Origin: Parapristionchus giblindavisi
Taxonomy: Eukaryota; Nematoda; Chromadorea; Rhabditida; Diplogasteridae
Direction: 5' to 3'
Assembly (NCBI GenBank): GCA_943737045.1
Contig: CALSFV010000263.1
Span: 248,001-312,000 of the forward strand
DNA: 64,000 bases
Positions 10,480 to 25,665 of the stretch are shown one piece after another; positions within the stretch are counted from its first letter, which is position 1, and the number at the start of each line of letters is the position of its first letter. The notes beneath the pieces were generated by a model. It ran no database searches, was not told the origin of the DNA, and saw nothing but the letters and a program-made list of their open reading frames with translations. Both the position numbers and the translations under genes were made by a program.

Positions 10480-12943
10480 GATGACAGTGGAGATACGGTA
10501 GATCTTCCAGAGTTCAAAGATCAAACCATAGGATAATGGATGGTGATAGTACCGCAGCTGTTTGGAATTAAGCTAAAGGCATCAGAGAATGAGAGAGGAG
10601 ATACGGTAGATCTTCCAGAGATCAAAGATCAAGTCATAGGATAGTGGATGATGATAGTATCGCAGCTGTTTGTGCTAATGGCATCAGAGAATGAGAGAGA
10701 GGAGATACGGTAGATCTTCCAGAGATCAAAGATCAAGTCATAGGATAGTATTGATGACAATACCGTAGCTGTTTAGAATTATGCTAAAGCCATCCGAGAA
10801 TGAGAGAGAGGAGATATGGTAGATCTTCCAGAGATCAAAGATCAACCCACAGTATAGTTTTGATGACAACACCGTAACTGTTTCTAAAAATGCTAAAGTC
10901 ATCAGAGAATGAGAGAGAGGGAGGAGATACGGTAGATCTTCCAGAGATCAAAGATCAAACCATACGATAGTGGATGGTGATAGTACCGTAGATGCTTGTA
11001 ATTATGCTAAAGGCATCAGAGAATGGGAGAGGAGATACGGTAGAACTTCTAGAGATCAAAGATCAAACCATAGGATAGTATTGATGACAATACCGTAGCT
11101 GTTTGTAATTATGCTAGTGGCATCAGAGAATGAGAGAGGAGATATGGTAGATCTTCCAGAGATCAAAGATCAAACCATAGGATAGTTTTGATGACAACAC
11201 CGTAATTGTTTCTAAAAATGCTAAAGGCATCAGAGAATGAGAGAGAGGGAGGAGATACGGTAGATCTTCCAGAGATCCAAGATCAAACCATACGATAGTG
11301 GATGGTGATAGTACCGTAGATGCTTGTAATTATGCTAAAGGCATCAGAGAATGAGAGAGAGGAGATACGGTAGATCTTCCAGAGATCCAAGATCAAACCA
11401 TACGATAGTGGATGGTGATAGTACCGTAGATGCTTGTAATTATGCTAAAGGCATCAGAGAATGAGAGAGAGGAGATACGGTAGATCTTCCAGAGATCAAA
11501 GATCAAACCATAGGATAGTTTTGATGACAACTCCGTAGCTGTTTCTAAATATGCTAAAGGCATCAGAGAATGAGAGAGAGGAGATACGGTAGAGCTTCCA
11601 GAGATCAAAGATCAAACCATAGGAAAATTTTGATGACATCACCGTAGCTTTTTCTAAATATGCTAAAGGCATCAGAGAATGAGAGTGAGGAGATACGGAA
11701 GATCATCCAGAGATGACAGTGGAGATACGGTAGATCTTCCAGAGTTCAAAGATCAAACCATAGGATAATGGATGGTGATAGTACCGCAGCTGTTTGGAAT
11801 TAAGCTAAAGGCATCAGAGAATGAGAGAGGAGATACGGTAGATCTTCCAGAGATCAAAGATCAAGTCATAGGATAGTGGATGATGATAGTATCGCAGCTG
11901 TTTGTGCTAATGGCATCAGAGAATGAGAGAGAGGAGATACGGTAGATCTTCCAGAGATCAAAGATCAAGTCATAGGATAGTATTGATGACAATACCGTAG
12001 CTGTTTAGAATTATGCTAAAGCCATCCGAGAATGAGAGAGAGGAGATATGGTAGATCTTCCAGAGATCAAAGATCAACCCACAGTATAGTTTTGATGACA
12101 ACACCGTAACTGTTTCTAAAAATGCTAAAGTCATCAGAGAATGAGAGAGAGGGAGGAGATACGGTAGATCTTCCAGAGATCAAAGATCAAACCATACGAT
12201 AGTGGATGGTGATAGTACCGTAGATGCTTGTAATTATGCTAAAGGCATCAGAGAATGGGAGAGGAGATACGGTAGAACTTCTAGAGATCAAAGATCAAAC
12301 CATAGGATAGTATTGATGACAATACCGTAGCTGTTTGTAATTATGCTAGTGGCATCAGAGAATGAGAGAGGAGATATGGTAGATCTTCCAGAGATCAAAG
12401 ATCAAACCATAGGATAGTTTTGATGACAACACCGTAATTGTTTCTAAAAATGCTAAAGGCATCAGAGAATGAGAGAGAGGGAGGAGATACGGTAGATCTT
12501 CCAGAGATCCAAGATCAAACCATACGATAGTGGATGGTGATAGTACCGTAGATGCTTGTAATTATGCTAAAGGCATCAGAGAATGAGAGAGAGGAGATAC
12601 GGTAGATCTTCCAGAGATCCAAGATCAAACCATACGATAGTGGATGGTGATAGTACCGTAGATGCTTGTAATTATGCTAAAGGCATCAGAGAATGAGAGA
12701 GAGGAGATACGGTAGATCTTCCAGAGATCAAAGATCAAACCATAGGATAGTTTTGATGACAACTCCGTAGCTGTTTCTAAATATGCTAAAGGCATCAGAG
12801 AATGAGAGAGAGGAGATACGGTAGAGCTTCCAGAGATCAAAGATCAAACCATAGGAAAATTTTGATGACATCACCGTAGCTTTTTTCTAAATATGCTAAA
12901 GGCATCAGAGAATGAGAGTGAGGAGATACGGTAGATCATCAAG
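10480..12943 (+). repeat. Two tandem 1232 bp satellite units
   Basis: GATGACAGTGGAGATACGG starts at 10480 and again at 11712, and the landmark monomer pair at 11393 recurs at 12625, both 1232 bp apart. The copies look almost identical, apart from a T-run difference in the GTAGCTTTTTTC monomer near 11650 and 12880. This is a simple direct duplication of eleven monomers. No gene is present. Confidence 0.85.
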
Positions 12944-15900
12944 AGATGAGAGAAGAGATACGGTAGATCTTCCAGAGTTCAAAGATCAAACCACAGGATA
13001 ATGGATGGTGATAGTACCGTAGATGTTTGGAATTAAGCTAAAGGCATCAGAGAATGAGAGAGGAGATACGGTAGGTCTTCCAGAGTTCAAAGATCAAACC
13101 ATAGGATAGTATTGATGACAATACCGTAGCCGTTTGTAATTATGCTAAAGACATCAGAGAATGAGAGAGAGGAGATACGGTGGATCTTCCAGAGATCAAA
13201 GATCAAACCTCAGGATAGTGGATGGTGATAGTACCGTAGATCTTTGGAATTATGCGAAAGGCATCAGAGAATGAGAGAGGAGATACGGTAGGTCTTCCAG
13301 AGTTCAAAGATCAAACCATAGGATAGTTTTGATGACAACACCGTAACTGTTTCTAAAAATGCTAAAGCCATCCGAGAATGAGAGAGAGGAGATACGGTAG
13401 ATCTTCCAGAGATCCAAGATCAAACCATAAGATAATTTTGATGACAACACCGTAACTGTTTCTAAAAATGCTAAAGCCATCCGAGAATGAGAGAGAGGAG
13501 ATACGGTAGATCTTCCAGAGATCCAAGATCAAACCATAAGATAATTTTGATGACAACACCGTAGCTTTTTCTAAATATGCTAAAGGCATCAGAGAATGAG
13601 AGTGAGGAGATACGGAAGATCATCCAGAGATGACAGTGGAGATACGGTAGAACTTCTAGAGATCCAAGATCAAACCATACGATAGTGGATGGTGATAGTA
13701 TCGCAGCTGTTTGTAATTATGCTAATGGCATCAGAGAATGAGAGAGGAGATACGGTAGATCTTCCAGAGATCAAAGATCAAGTCATAGGATAGTGGATGA
13801 TGATAGTATCGCAGCTGTTTGTAATTATGCTAATGGCGTCAGAGAATGAGAGAGGAGATACGGTAGATCTTCCAGAGTTCAAAGATCAAACCATAGGATA
13901 ATGGATGGTGATAGTACCGTAGATGTTTGGAATTAAGCTAAAGGCATCAGAGAATGAGAGAGGAGATACGGTAGATCTTCCAGAGATCAAAGATCAAGTC
14001 ATAGGATAGTGGATGATGATAGTATCGCAGCTGTTTGTGCTAATGGCATCAGAGAATGAGAGAGAGGAGATACGGTAGATCTTCCAGAGATCAAAGATCA
14101 AGTCATAGGATAGTATTGATGACAATACCGTAGCTGTTTAGAATTATGCTAAAGCCATCCGAGAATGAGAGAGAGGAGATATGGTAGATCTTCCAGAGAT
14201 CAAAGATCAACCCACAGTATAGTTTTGATGACAACACCGTAACTGTTTCTAAAAATGCTAAAGTCATCAGAGAATGAGAGAGAGGGAGGAGATACGGTAG
14301 ATCTTCCAGAGATCAAAGATCAAACCATACGATAGTGGATGGTGATAGTACCGTAGATGCTTGTAATTATGCTAAAGGCATCAGAGAATGGGAGAGGAGA
14401 TACGGTAGAACTTCTAGAGATCAAAGATCAAACCATAGGATAGTATTGATGACAATACCGTAGCTGTTTGTAATTATGCTAGTGGCATCAGAGAATGAGA
14501 GAGGAGATATGGTAGATCTTCCAGAGATCAAAGATCAAACCATAGGATAGTTTTGATGACAACACCGTAACTGTTTCTAAAAATGCTAAAGGCATCAGAG
14601 AATGAGAGAGAGGGAGGAGATACGGTAGATCTTCCAGAGATCCAAGATCAAACCATACGATAGTGGATGGTGATAGTACCGTAGATGCTTGTAATTATGC
14701 TAAAGGCATCAGAGAATGAGAGAGAGGAGATACGGTAGATCTTCCAGAGATCCAAGATCAAACCATAGGATAGTTTTGATGACAACTCCGTAGCTGTTTC
14801 TAAATATGCTAAAGGCATCAGAGAATGAGAGAGAGGAGATACGGTAGAGCTTCCAGAGATCAAAGATCAAACCATAGGAAAATTTTGATGACATCACCGT
14901 AGCTTTTTTCTAAATATGCTAAAGGCATCAGAGAATGAGAGTGAGGAGATACGGAAGATCATCCAGAGATGAGAGAGGAGATACGGTAGAACTTCTAGAG
15001 ATCCAAGATCAAACCATACGATAGTGGATGGTGATAGTATCGCAGCTGTTTGTAATTAAGCTAAAGGCATCAGAGAATGAGAGAGGAGATACGGTAGATC
15101 TTCCAGAGTTCAAAGATCAAACCACAGGATAATGGATGGTGATAGTACCGTAGATGTTTGGAATTATGCTAAAGGCATCAGAGAATGAGAGAGGAGATAC
15201 GGTAGGTCTTCCAGAGTTCAAAGATCAAACCATAGGATAGTATTGATGACAATACCGTAGCCGTTTGTAATTATGCTAAAGACATCAGAGAATGAGAGAG
15301 AGGAGATACGGTAGATCTTCCAGAGATCAAAGATCAAACCTCAGGATAGTGGATGGTGATAGTACCGTAGATGTTTGGAATTATGCGAAAGGCATCAGAG
15401 AATGAGAGAGGAGATACGGTAGGTCTTCCAGAGTCCAAAGATCAAACCATAGGATAGTTTTGATGACAATACCATAGCTGTTTGTAATTATGCTAATGGT
15501 ATCAGAGAATGAGAGAGAGGAGATACGGTAGATCTTCCAGAGATCAAAGATCAAACCATAGGATAGTTTTGATGACAACACCGTAACTGTTTCTAAAAAT
15601 GCTAAAGCCATCCGAGAATGAGAGAGAGGAGATACGGTAGATCTTCCAGAGATCCAAGATCAAACCATACGATAGTGGATGGTGATAGTACCGTAGATGC
15701 TTGTAATTATGCTAAAGGCATCAGAGAATGAGAGAGAGGAGATACGGTAGATCTTCCAGAGATCAAAGATCAAACCATAGGATAGTTTTGATGACAACTC
15801 CGTAGCTGTTTCTAAATATGCTAAAGGCATCAGAGAATGAGAGAGAGGAGATACGGTAGAGCTTCCAGAGATCAAAGATCAAACCATAGGAAAATTTTGA

Positions 15901-18900
15901 TGACATCACCGTAGCTTTTTTCTAAATATGCTAAAGGCATCAGAGAATGAGAGTGAGGAGATACGGAAGATCATCCAGAGATGAGAGAGGAGATACGGTA
16001 GAACTTCTAGAGATCCAAGATCAAACCATACGATAGTGGATGGTGATAGTATCGCAGCTGTTTGTAATTAAGCTAAAGGCATCAGAGAATGAGAGAGGAG
16101 ATACGGTAGATCTTCCAGAGTTCAAAGATCAAACCACAGGATAATGGATGGTGATAGTACCGTAGATGTTTGGAATTATGCTAAAGGCATCAGAGAATGA
16201 GAGAGGAGATACGGTAGGTCTTCCAGAGTTCAAAGATCAAACCATAGGATAGTATTGATGACAATACCGTAGCCGTTTGTAATTATGCTAAAGACATCAG
16301 AGAATGAGAGAGAGGAGATACGGTAGATCTTCCAGAGATCAAAGATCAAACCATAGGATAGTTTTGATGACAACACCGTAACTGTTTCTAAAAATGCTAA
16401 AGCCATCCGAGAATGAGAGAGAGGAGATACGGTAGATCTTCCAGAGATCCAAGATCAAACCATACGATAGTGGATGGTGATAGTACCGTAGATGCTTGTA
16501 ATTATGCTAAAGGCATCAGAGAATGAGAGAGAGGAGATACGGTAGATCTTCCAGAGATCAAAGATCAAACCATAGGATAGTTTTGATGACAACTCCGTAG
16601 CTGTTTCTAAATATGCTAAAGGCATCAGAGAATGAGAGAGAGGAGATACGGTAGAGCTTCCAGAGATCAAAGATCAAACCATAGGAAAATTTTGATGACA
16701 TCACCGTAGCTTTTTTCTAAATATGCTAAAGGCATCAGAGAATGAGAGTGAGGAGATACGGTAGATCATCAAGAGATGAGAGAAGAGATACGCTAGATCT
16801 TCCAGAGTTCAAAGATCAAACCACAGGATAATGGATGGTGATAGTACCGTAGATGTTTGGAATTAAGCTAAAGGCATCAGAGAATGAGAGAGGAGATACG
16901 GTAGGTCTTCCAGAGTTCAAAGATCAAACCATAGGATAGTATTGATGACAATACCGTAGCCGTTTGTAATTATGCTAAAGACATCAGAGAATGAGAGAGA
17001 GGAGATACGGTGGATCTTCCAGAGATCAAAGATCAAACCTCAGGATAGTGGATGGTGATAGTACCGTAGATCTTTGGAATTATGCGAAAGGCATCAGAGA
17101 ATGAGAGAGGAGATACGGTAGATCTTCCAGAGTTCAAAGATCAAACCATAGGATAATGGATGGTGATAGTACCGTAGATGTTTGGAATTATGCTAAAGGC
17201 ATCAGAGAATGAGAGAGGAGATACGGTAGGTCTTCCAGAGTTCAAAGATCAAACCATAGGATAGTATTGATGACAATACCGTAGCCGTTTGTAATTATGC
17301 TAAAGACATCAGAGAATGAGAGAGAGGAGATACGGTGGATCTTCCAGAGATCAAAGATCAAACCTCAGGATAGTGGATGGTGATAGTACCGTAGATCTTT
17401 GGAATTATGCGAAAGGCATCAGAGAATGAGAGAGGAGATACGGTAGGTCTTCCAGAGTTCAAAGATCAAACCATAGGATAGTTTTGATGACAATACCATA
17501 GCTGTTTGTAATTATGCTAATGGTATCAGAGAATGAGAGAGAGGAGATACGGTAGATCTTCCAGAGATCAGAGATCAAACCATAGGATAGTTTTGATGAC
17601 AACACCGTAACTGTTTCTAAAAATGCTAAAGCCATCCGAGAATGAGAGAGAGGAGATACGGTAGATCTTCCAGAGATCCAAGATCAAACCATAAGATAAT
17701 TTTGATGACAACACCGTAGCTTTTTCTAAATATGCTAAAGGCATCAGAGAATGAGAGTGAGGAGATACGGAAGATCATCCAGAGATGACAGTGGAGATAC
17801 GGTAGAACTTCTAGAGATCCAAGATCAAACCATACGATAGTGGATGGTGATAGTATCGCAGCTGTTTGTAATTATGCTAATGGCATCAGAGAATGAGAGA
17901 GGAGATACGGTAGATCTTCCAGAGATCAAAGATCAAGTCATAGGATAGTGGATGATGATAGTATCGCAGCTGTTTGTAATTATGCTAATGGCGTCAGAGA
18001 ATGAGAGAGGAGATACGGTAGATCTTCCAGAGATCAAAGATCAAGTCATAGGATAGTGGATGATGATAGTATCGCAGCTGTTTGTGCTAATGGCATCAGA
18101 GAATGAGAGAGAGGAGATACGGTAGATCTTCCAGAGATCAAAGATCAAGTCATAGGATAGTATTGATGACAATACCGTAGCTGTTTAGAATTATGCTAAA
18201 GCCATCCGAGAATGAGAGAGAGGAGATATGGTAGATCTTCCAGAGATCAAAGATCAACCCACAGTATAGTTTTGATGACAACACCGTAACTGTTTCTAAA
18301 AATGCTAAAGTCATCAGAGAATGAGAGAGAGGGAGGAGATACGGTAGATCTTCCAGAGATCAAAGATCAAACCATACGATAGTGGATGGTGATAGTACCG
18401 TAGATGCTTGTAATTATGCTAAAGGCATCAGAGAATGGGAGAGGAGATACGGTAGAACTTCTAGAGATCAAAGATCAAACCATAGGATAGTATTGATGAC
18501 AATACCGTAGCTGTTTGTAATTATGCTAGTGGCATCAGAGAATGAGAGAGGAGATATGGTAGATCTTCCAGAGATCAAAGATCAAACCATAGGATAGTTT
18601 TGATGACAACACCGTAACTGTTTCTAAAAATGCTAAAGGCATCAGAGAATGAGAGAGAGGGAGGAGATACGGTAGATCTTCCAGAGATCCAAGATCAAAC
18701 CATACGATAGTGGATGGTGATAGTACCGTAGATGCTTGTAATTATGCTAAAGGCATCAGAGAATGAGAGAGAGGAGATACGGTAGATCTTCCAGAGATCC
18801 AAGATCAAACCTCAGGATAGTGGATGGTGATAGTACCGTAGATGTTTGGAATTATGCGAAAGGCATCAGAGAATGAGAGAGGAGATATGGTAGATCTTCC

Positions 18901-19110
18901 AGAGATCAAAGATCAAGTCATAGGATAGTGGATGATGATAGTACCGTAGATGCTTGTAATTATGCTAAAGGCATCAGAGAATGAGAGAGAGGAGATACGG
19001 TAGATCTTCCAGAGATCAAAGATCAAACCATAGGATAGTTTTGATGACAACTCCGTAGCTGTTTCTAAATATGCTAAAGGCATCAGAGAATGAGAGAGAG
19101 GAGATACGGT
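12944..19110 (+). repeat. Satellite block of displaced higher-order copies
   Basis: Continuous satellite made of re-used segments of the preceding 10 kb. Landmarks at 8030, 8763 and 9042 recur at 14648, 15381 and 15660 (+6618). Those at 8030 and 8763 recur again at 18913 and 19646 (+10883). The pair at 5901 recurs at 16455 (+10554). The same ordered segments reappear with single-monomer gains or losses, as expected from unequal exchange. No gene and no foreign insertion is visible. Confidence 0.82.
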
Positions 19111-21634
19111 AGAGCTTCCAGAGATCAAAGATCAAACCATAGGAAAATTTTGATGACATCACCGTAGCTTTTTTCTAAATATGCTAAAGGCATCAGAGAA
19201 TGAGAGTGAGGAGATACGGAAGATCATCCAGAGATGAGAGAGGAGATACGGTAGAACTTCTAGAGATCCAAGATCAAACCATACGATAGTGGATGGTGAT
19301 AGTATCGCAGCTGTTTGTAATTAAGCTAAAGGCATCAGAGAATGAGAGAGGAGATACGGTAGATCTTCCAGAGTTCAAAGATCAAACCACAGGATAATGG
19401 ATGGTGATAGTACCGTAGATGTTTGGAATTATGCTAAAGGCATCAGAGAATGAGAGAGGAGATACGGTAGGTCTTCCAGAGTTCAAAGATCAAACCATAG
19501 GATAGTATTGATGACAATACCGTAGCCGTTTGTAATTATGCTAAAGACATCAGAGAATGAGAGAGAGGAGATACGGTAGATCTTCCAGAGATCAAAGATC
19601 AAACCTCAGGATAGTGGATGGTGATAGTACCGTAGATGTTTGGAATTATGCGAAAGGCATCAGAGAATGAGAGAGGAGATACGGTAGGTCTTCCAGAGTC
19701 CAAAGATCAAACAATAGGATAGTTTTGATGACAATACCATAGCTGTTTGTAATTATGCTAATGGTATCAGAGAATGAGAGAGAGGAGATACGGTAGATCT
19801 TCCAGAGATCAAAGATCAAACCATAGGATAGTTTTGATGACAACACCGTAACTGTTTCTAAAAATGCTAAAGCCATCCGAGAATGAGAGAGAGGAGATAC
19901 GGTAGATCTTCCAGAGATCCAAGATCAAACCATACGATAGTGGATGGTGATAGTACCGTAGATGCTTGTAATTATGCTAAAGGCATCAGAGAATGAGAGA
20001 GAGGAGATACGGTAGATCTTCCAGAGATCAAAGATCAAACCATAGGATAGTTTTGATGACAACTCCGTAGCTGTTTCTAAATATGCTAAAGGCATCAGAG
20101 AATGAGAGAGAGGAGATACGGTAGAGCTTCCAGAGATCAAAGATCAAACCATAGGAAAATTTTGATGACATCACCGTAGCTTTTTTCTAAATATGCTAAA
20201 GGCATCAGAGAATGAGAGTGAGGAGATACGGTAGATCATCAAGAGATGAGAGAAGAGATACGGTAGATCTTCCAGAGTTCAAAGATCAAACCACAGGATA
20301 ATGGATGGTGATAGTACCGTAGATGTTTGGAATTAAGCTAAAGGCATCAGAGAATGAGAGAGGAGATACGGTAGAGCTTCCAGAGATCAAAGATCAAACC
20401 ATAGGAAAATTTTGATGACATCACCGTAGCTTTTTTCTAAATATGCTAAAGGCATCAGAGAATGAGAGTGAGGAGATACGGAAGATCATCCAGAGATGAG
20501 AGAGGAGATACGGTAGAACTTCTAGAGATCCAAGATCAAACCATACGATAGTGGATGGTGATAGTATCGCAGCTGTTTGTAATTAAGCTAAAGGCATCAG
20601 AGAATGAGAGAGGAGATACGGTAGATCTTCCAGAGTTCAAAGATCAAACCACAGGATAATGGATGGTGATAGTACCGTAGATGTTTGGAATTATGCTAAA
20701 GGCATCAGAGAATGAGAGAGGAGATACGGTAGGTCTTCCAGAGTTCAAAGATCAAACCATAGGATAGTATTGATGACAATACCGTAGCCGTTTGTAATTA
20801 TGCTAAAGACATCAGAGAATGAGAGAGAGGAGATACGGTAGATCTTCCAGAGATCAAAGATCAAACCTCAGGATAGTGGATGGTGATAGTACCGTAGATG
20901 TTTGGAATTATGCGAAAGGCATCAGAGAATGAGAGAGGAGATACGGTAGGTCTTCCAGAGTCCAAAGATCAAACAATAGGATAGTTTTGATGACAATACC
21001 ATAGCTGTTTGTAATTATGCTAATGGTATCAGAGAATGAGAGAGAGGAGATACGGTAGATCTTCCAGAGATCAAAGATCAAACCATAGGATAGTTTTGAT
21101 GACAACACCGTAACTGTTTCTAAAAATGCTAAAGCCATCCGAGAATGAGAGAGAGGAGATACGGTAGATCTTCCAGAGATCCAAGATCAAACCATACGAT
21201 AGTGGATGGTGATAGTACCGTAGATGCTTGTAATTATGCTAAAGGTATCAGAGAATGAGAGAGAGGAGATACGGTAGATCTTCCAGAGATCAAAGATCAA
21301 ACCATAGGATAGTTTTGATGACAACTCCGTAGCTGTTTCTAAATATGCTAAAGGCATCAGAGAATGAGAGAGAGGAGATACGGTAGAGCTTCCAGAGATC
21401 AAAGATCAAACCATAGGAAAATTTTGATGACATCACCGTAGCTTTTTTCTAAATATGCTAAAGGCATCAGAGAATGAGAGTGAGGAGATACGGTAGATCA
21501 TCAAGAGATGAGAGAAGAGATACGGTAGATCTTCCAGAGTTCAAAGATCAAACCACAGGATAATGGATGGTGATAGTACCGTAGATGTTTGGAATTAAGC
21601 TAAAGGCATCAGAGAATGAGAGAGGAGATACGGT
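19111..21634 (+). repeat. Two tandem 1262 bp satellite units
   Basis: AGAGCTTCCAGAG begins at 19111 and again at 20373, and landmark pairs at 19646 and 19925 recur at 20908 and 21187, all 1262 bp apart. Both copies share the AACAATAGG variant (about 19710 and 20972), which is rare elsewhere, so the duplication is recent. No gene is present. Confidence 0.85.
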
Positions 21635-24600
21635 AGGTCTTCCAGAGTTCAAAGATCAAACCATAGGATAGTATTGATGACAATACCGTAGCCGTTTGTA
21701 ATTATGCTAAAGACATCAGAGAATGAGAGAGAGGAGATACGGTGGATCTTCCAGAGATCAAAGATCAAACCTCAGGATAGTGGATGGTGATAGTACCGTA
21801 GATCTTTGGAATTATGCGAAAGGCATCAGAGAATGAGAGAGGAGATACGGTAGATCTTCCAGAGTTCAAAGATCAAACCATAGGATAATGGATGGTGATA
21901 GTACCGTAGATGTTTGGAATTATGCTAAAGGCATCAGAGAATGAGAGAGGAGATACGGTAGGTCTTCCAGAGTTCAAAGATCAAACCATAGGATAGTATT
22001 GATGACAATACCGTAGCCGTTTGTAATTATGCTAAAGACATCAGAGAATGAGAGAGAGGAGATACGGTGGATCTTCCAGAGATCAAAGATCAAACCTCAG
22101 GATAGTGGATGGTGATAGTACCGTAGATCTTTGGAATTATGCGAAAGGCATCAGAGAATGAGAGAGGAGATACGGTAGGTCTTCCAGAGTTCAAAGATCA
22201 AACCATAGGATAGTTTTGATGACAATACCATAGCTGTTTGTAATTATGCTAATGGTATCAGAGAATGAGAGAGAGGAGATACGGTAGATCTTCCAGAGAT
22301 CAGAGATCAAACCATAGGATAGTTTTGATGACAACACCGTAACTGTTTCTAAAAATGCTAAAGCCATCCGAGAATGAGAGAGAGGAGATACGGTAGATCT
22401 TCCAGAGATCCAAGATCAAACCATAAGATAATTTTGATGACAACACCGTAACTGTTTCTAAAAATGCTAAAGCCATCCGAGAATGAGAGAGAGGAGATAC
22501 GGTAGATCTTCCAGAGATCCAAGATCAAACCATAGGATAGTTTTGATGACAACTCCGTAGCTGTTTCTAAATATGCTAATGGTATCAGAGAATGAGAGAG
22601 AGGAGATACGGTAGATCTTCCAGAGATCAAAGATCAAACCATAGGATAGTTTTGATGACAACACCGTAACTGTTTCTAAAAATGCTAAAGCCATCCGAGA
22701 ATGAGAGAGAGGAGATACGGTAGATCTTCCAGAGATCCAAGATCAAACCATACGATAGTGGATGGTGATAGTACCGTAGATGCTTGTAATTATGCTAAAG
22801 GCATCAGAGAATGAGAGAGAGGAGATACGGTAGATCTTCCAGAGATCAAAGATCAAACCATAGGATAGTTTTGATGACAACTCCGTAGCTGTTTCTAAAT
22901 ATGCTAAAGGCATCAGAGAATGAGAGAGAGGAGATACGGTAGAGCTTCCAGAGATCAAAGATCAAACCATAGGAAAATTTTGATGACATCACCGTAGCTT
23001 TTTTCTAAATATGCTAAAGGCATCAGAGAATGAGAGTGAGGAGATACGGTAGATCATCAAGAGATGAGAGAAGAGATACGGTAGATCTTCCAGAGTTCAA
23101 AGATCAAACCACAGGATAATGGATGGTGATAGTACCGTAGATGTTTGGAATTAAGCTAAAGGCATCAGAGAATGAGAGAGGAGATACGGTAGGTCTTCCA
23201 GAGTTCAAAGATCAAACCATAGGATAGTATTGATGACAATACCGTAGCCGTTTGTAATTATGCTAAAGACATCAGAGAATGAGAGAGAGGAGATACGGTG
23301 GATCTTCCAGAGATCAAAGATCAAACCTCAGGATAGTGGATGGTGATAGTACCGTAGATCTTTGGAATTATGCGAAAGGCATCAGAGAATGAGAGAGGAG
23401 ATACGGTAGATCTTCCAGAGTTCAAAGATCAAACCATAGGATAATGGATGGTGATAGTACCGTAGATGTTTGGAATTATGCTAAAGGCATCAGAGAATGA
23501 GAGAGGAGATACGGTAGGTCTTCCAGAGTTCAAAGATCAAACCATAGGATAGTATTGATGACAATACCGTAGCCGTTTGTAATTATGCTAAAGACATCAG
23601 AGAATGAGAGAGAGGAGATACGGTGGATCTTCCAGAGATCAAAGATCAAACCTCAGGATAGTGGATGGTGATAGTACCGTAGATCTTTGGAATTATGCGA
23701 AAGGCATCAGAGAATGAGAGAGGAGATACGGTAGGTCTTCCAGAGTTCAAAGATCAAACCATAGGATAGTTTTGATGACAATACCATAGCTGTTTGTAAT
23801 TATGCTAATGGTATCAGAGAATGAGAGAGAGGAGATACGGTAGATCTTCCAGAGATCAGAGATCAAACCATAGGATAGTTTTGATGACAACACCGTAACT
23901 GTTTCTAAAAATGCTAAAGCCATCCGAGAATGAGAGAGAGGAGATACGGTAGATCTTCCAGAGATCCAAGATCAAACCATAAGATAATTTTGATGACAAC
24001 ACCGTAACTGTTTCTAAAAATGCTAAAGCCATCCGAGAATGAGAGAGAGGAGATACGGTAGATCTTCCAGAGATCCAAGATCAAACCATAAGATAATTTT
24101 GATGACAACACCGTAGCTTTTTCTAAATATGCTAAAGGCATCAGAGAATGAGAGTGAGGAGATACGGAAGATCATCCAGAGATGACAGTGGAGATACGGT
24201 AGAACTTCTAGAGATCCAAGATCAAACCATACGATAGTGGATGGTGATAGTATCGCAGCTGTTTGTAATTATGCTAATGGCATCAGAGAATGAGAGAGGA
24301 GATACGGTAGATCTTCCAGAGATCAAAGATCAAGTCATAGGATAGTGGATGATGATAGTATCGCAGCTGTTTGTAATTATGCTAATGGCGTCAGAGAATG
24401 AGAGAGGAGATACGGTAGATCTTCCAGAGATCAAAGATCAAGTCATAGGATAGTGGATGATGATAGTATCGCAGCTGTTTGTGCTAATGGCATCAGAGAA
24501 TGAGAGAGAGGAGATACGGTAGATCTTCCAGAGATCAAAGATCAAGTCATAGGATAGTATTGATGACAATACCGTAGCTGTTTAGAATTATGCTAAAGCC

Positions 24601-25540
24601 ATCCGAGAATGAGAGAGAGGAGATATGGTAGATCTTCCAGAGATCAAAGATCAACCCACAGTATAGTTTTGATGACAACACCGTAACTGTTTCTAAAAAT
24701 GCTAAAGTCATCAGAGAATGAGAGAGAGGGAGGAGATACGGTAGATCTTCCAGAGATCAAAGATCAAACCATACGATAGTGGATGGTGATAGTACCGTAG
24801 ATGCTTGTAATTATGCTAAAGGCATCAGAGAATGGGAGAGGAGATACGGTAGAACTTCTAGAGATCAAAGATCAAACCATAGGATAGTATTGATGACAAT
24901 ACCGTAGCTGTTTGTAATTATGCTAGTGGCATCAGAGAATGAGAGAGGAGATATGGTAGATCTTCCAGAGATCAAAGATCAAACCATAGGATAGTTTTGA
25001 TGACAACACCGTAACTGTTTCTAAAAATGCTAAAGGCATCAGAGAATGAGAGAGAGGGAGGAGATACGGTAGATCTTCCAGAGATCCAAGATCAAACCAT
25101 ACGATAGTGGATGGTGATAGTACCGTAGATGCTTGTAATTATGCTAAAGGCATCAGAGAATGAGAGAGAGGAGATACGGTAGATCTTCCAGAGATCCAAG
25201 ATCAAACCTCAGGATAGTGGATGGTGATAGTACCGTAGATGTTTGGAATTATGCGAAAGGCATCAGAGAATGAGAGAGGAGATATGGTAGATCTTCCAGA
25301 GATCAAAGATCAAGTCATAGGATAGTGGATGATGATAGTATCGCAGCTGTTTGTAATTATGCTAAAGTCATCAGAGAATGAGAGAGAGGAGATACGGTAG
25401 ATCTTCCAGAGATCAAAGATCAAACCTCAGGATAGTGGATGGTGATAGTACCGTAGATGCTTGTAATTATGCTAAAGGCATCAGAGAATGAGAGAGAGGA
25501 GATACGGTAGATCTTCCAGAGGTCAAAGATCAAGTCATAG
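21635..25540 (+). repeat. Satellite block resembling the 9-10.5 kb region
   Basis: Landmarks at 9042 and 10213 reappear at 22743 and 23914, both +13701 bp, so this block is a long-range copy of the earlier domain. A local rearrangement near 22358-22694 fuses monomer types and produces a slightly longer open frame that has no meaning as a gene. Downstream, from about 23.7 kb, the block also belongs to the 6.5 kb duplication that follows. No gene is present. Confidence 0.8.
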
Positions 25541-25665
25541 GATTTCTAGAGATCTAAGATCAAACCAATACTATCCTATGGTTTGATCTTTGATCTCTGG
25601 AAGATCTACCGTATCTCCTCTCTCTCATTCTCCTATGGTTTGATCTTTGATCTCTATAAGAAAGA
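25541..25665 (-). repeat. Inverted-core satellite block, copy 1
   Basis: A truncated direct monomer (GATTTCTAGAGATCTAAG) is followed by about 90 bp of satellite in reverse orientation (25566-25655) and a second reversed fragment ending in GATCTCTATAAG, after which direct orientation resumes. The core can pair with flanking direct monomers to form a hairpin. CTACCGTATC subtype. Confidence 0.85.
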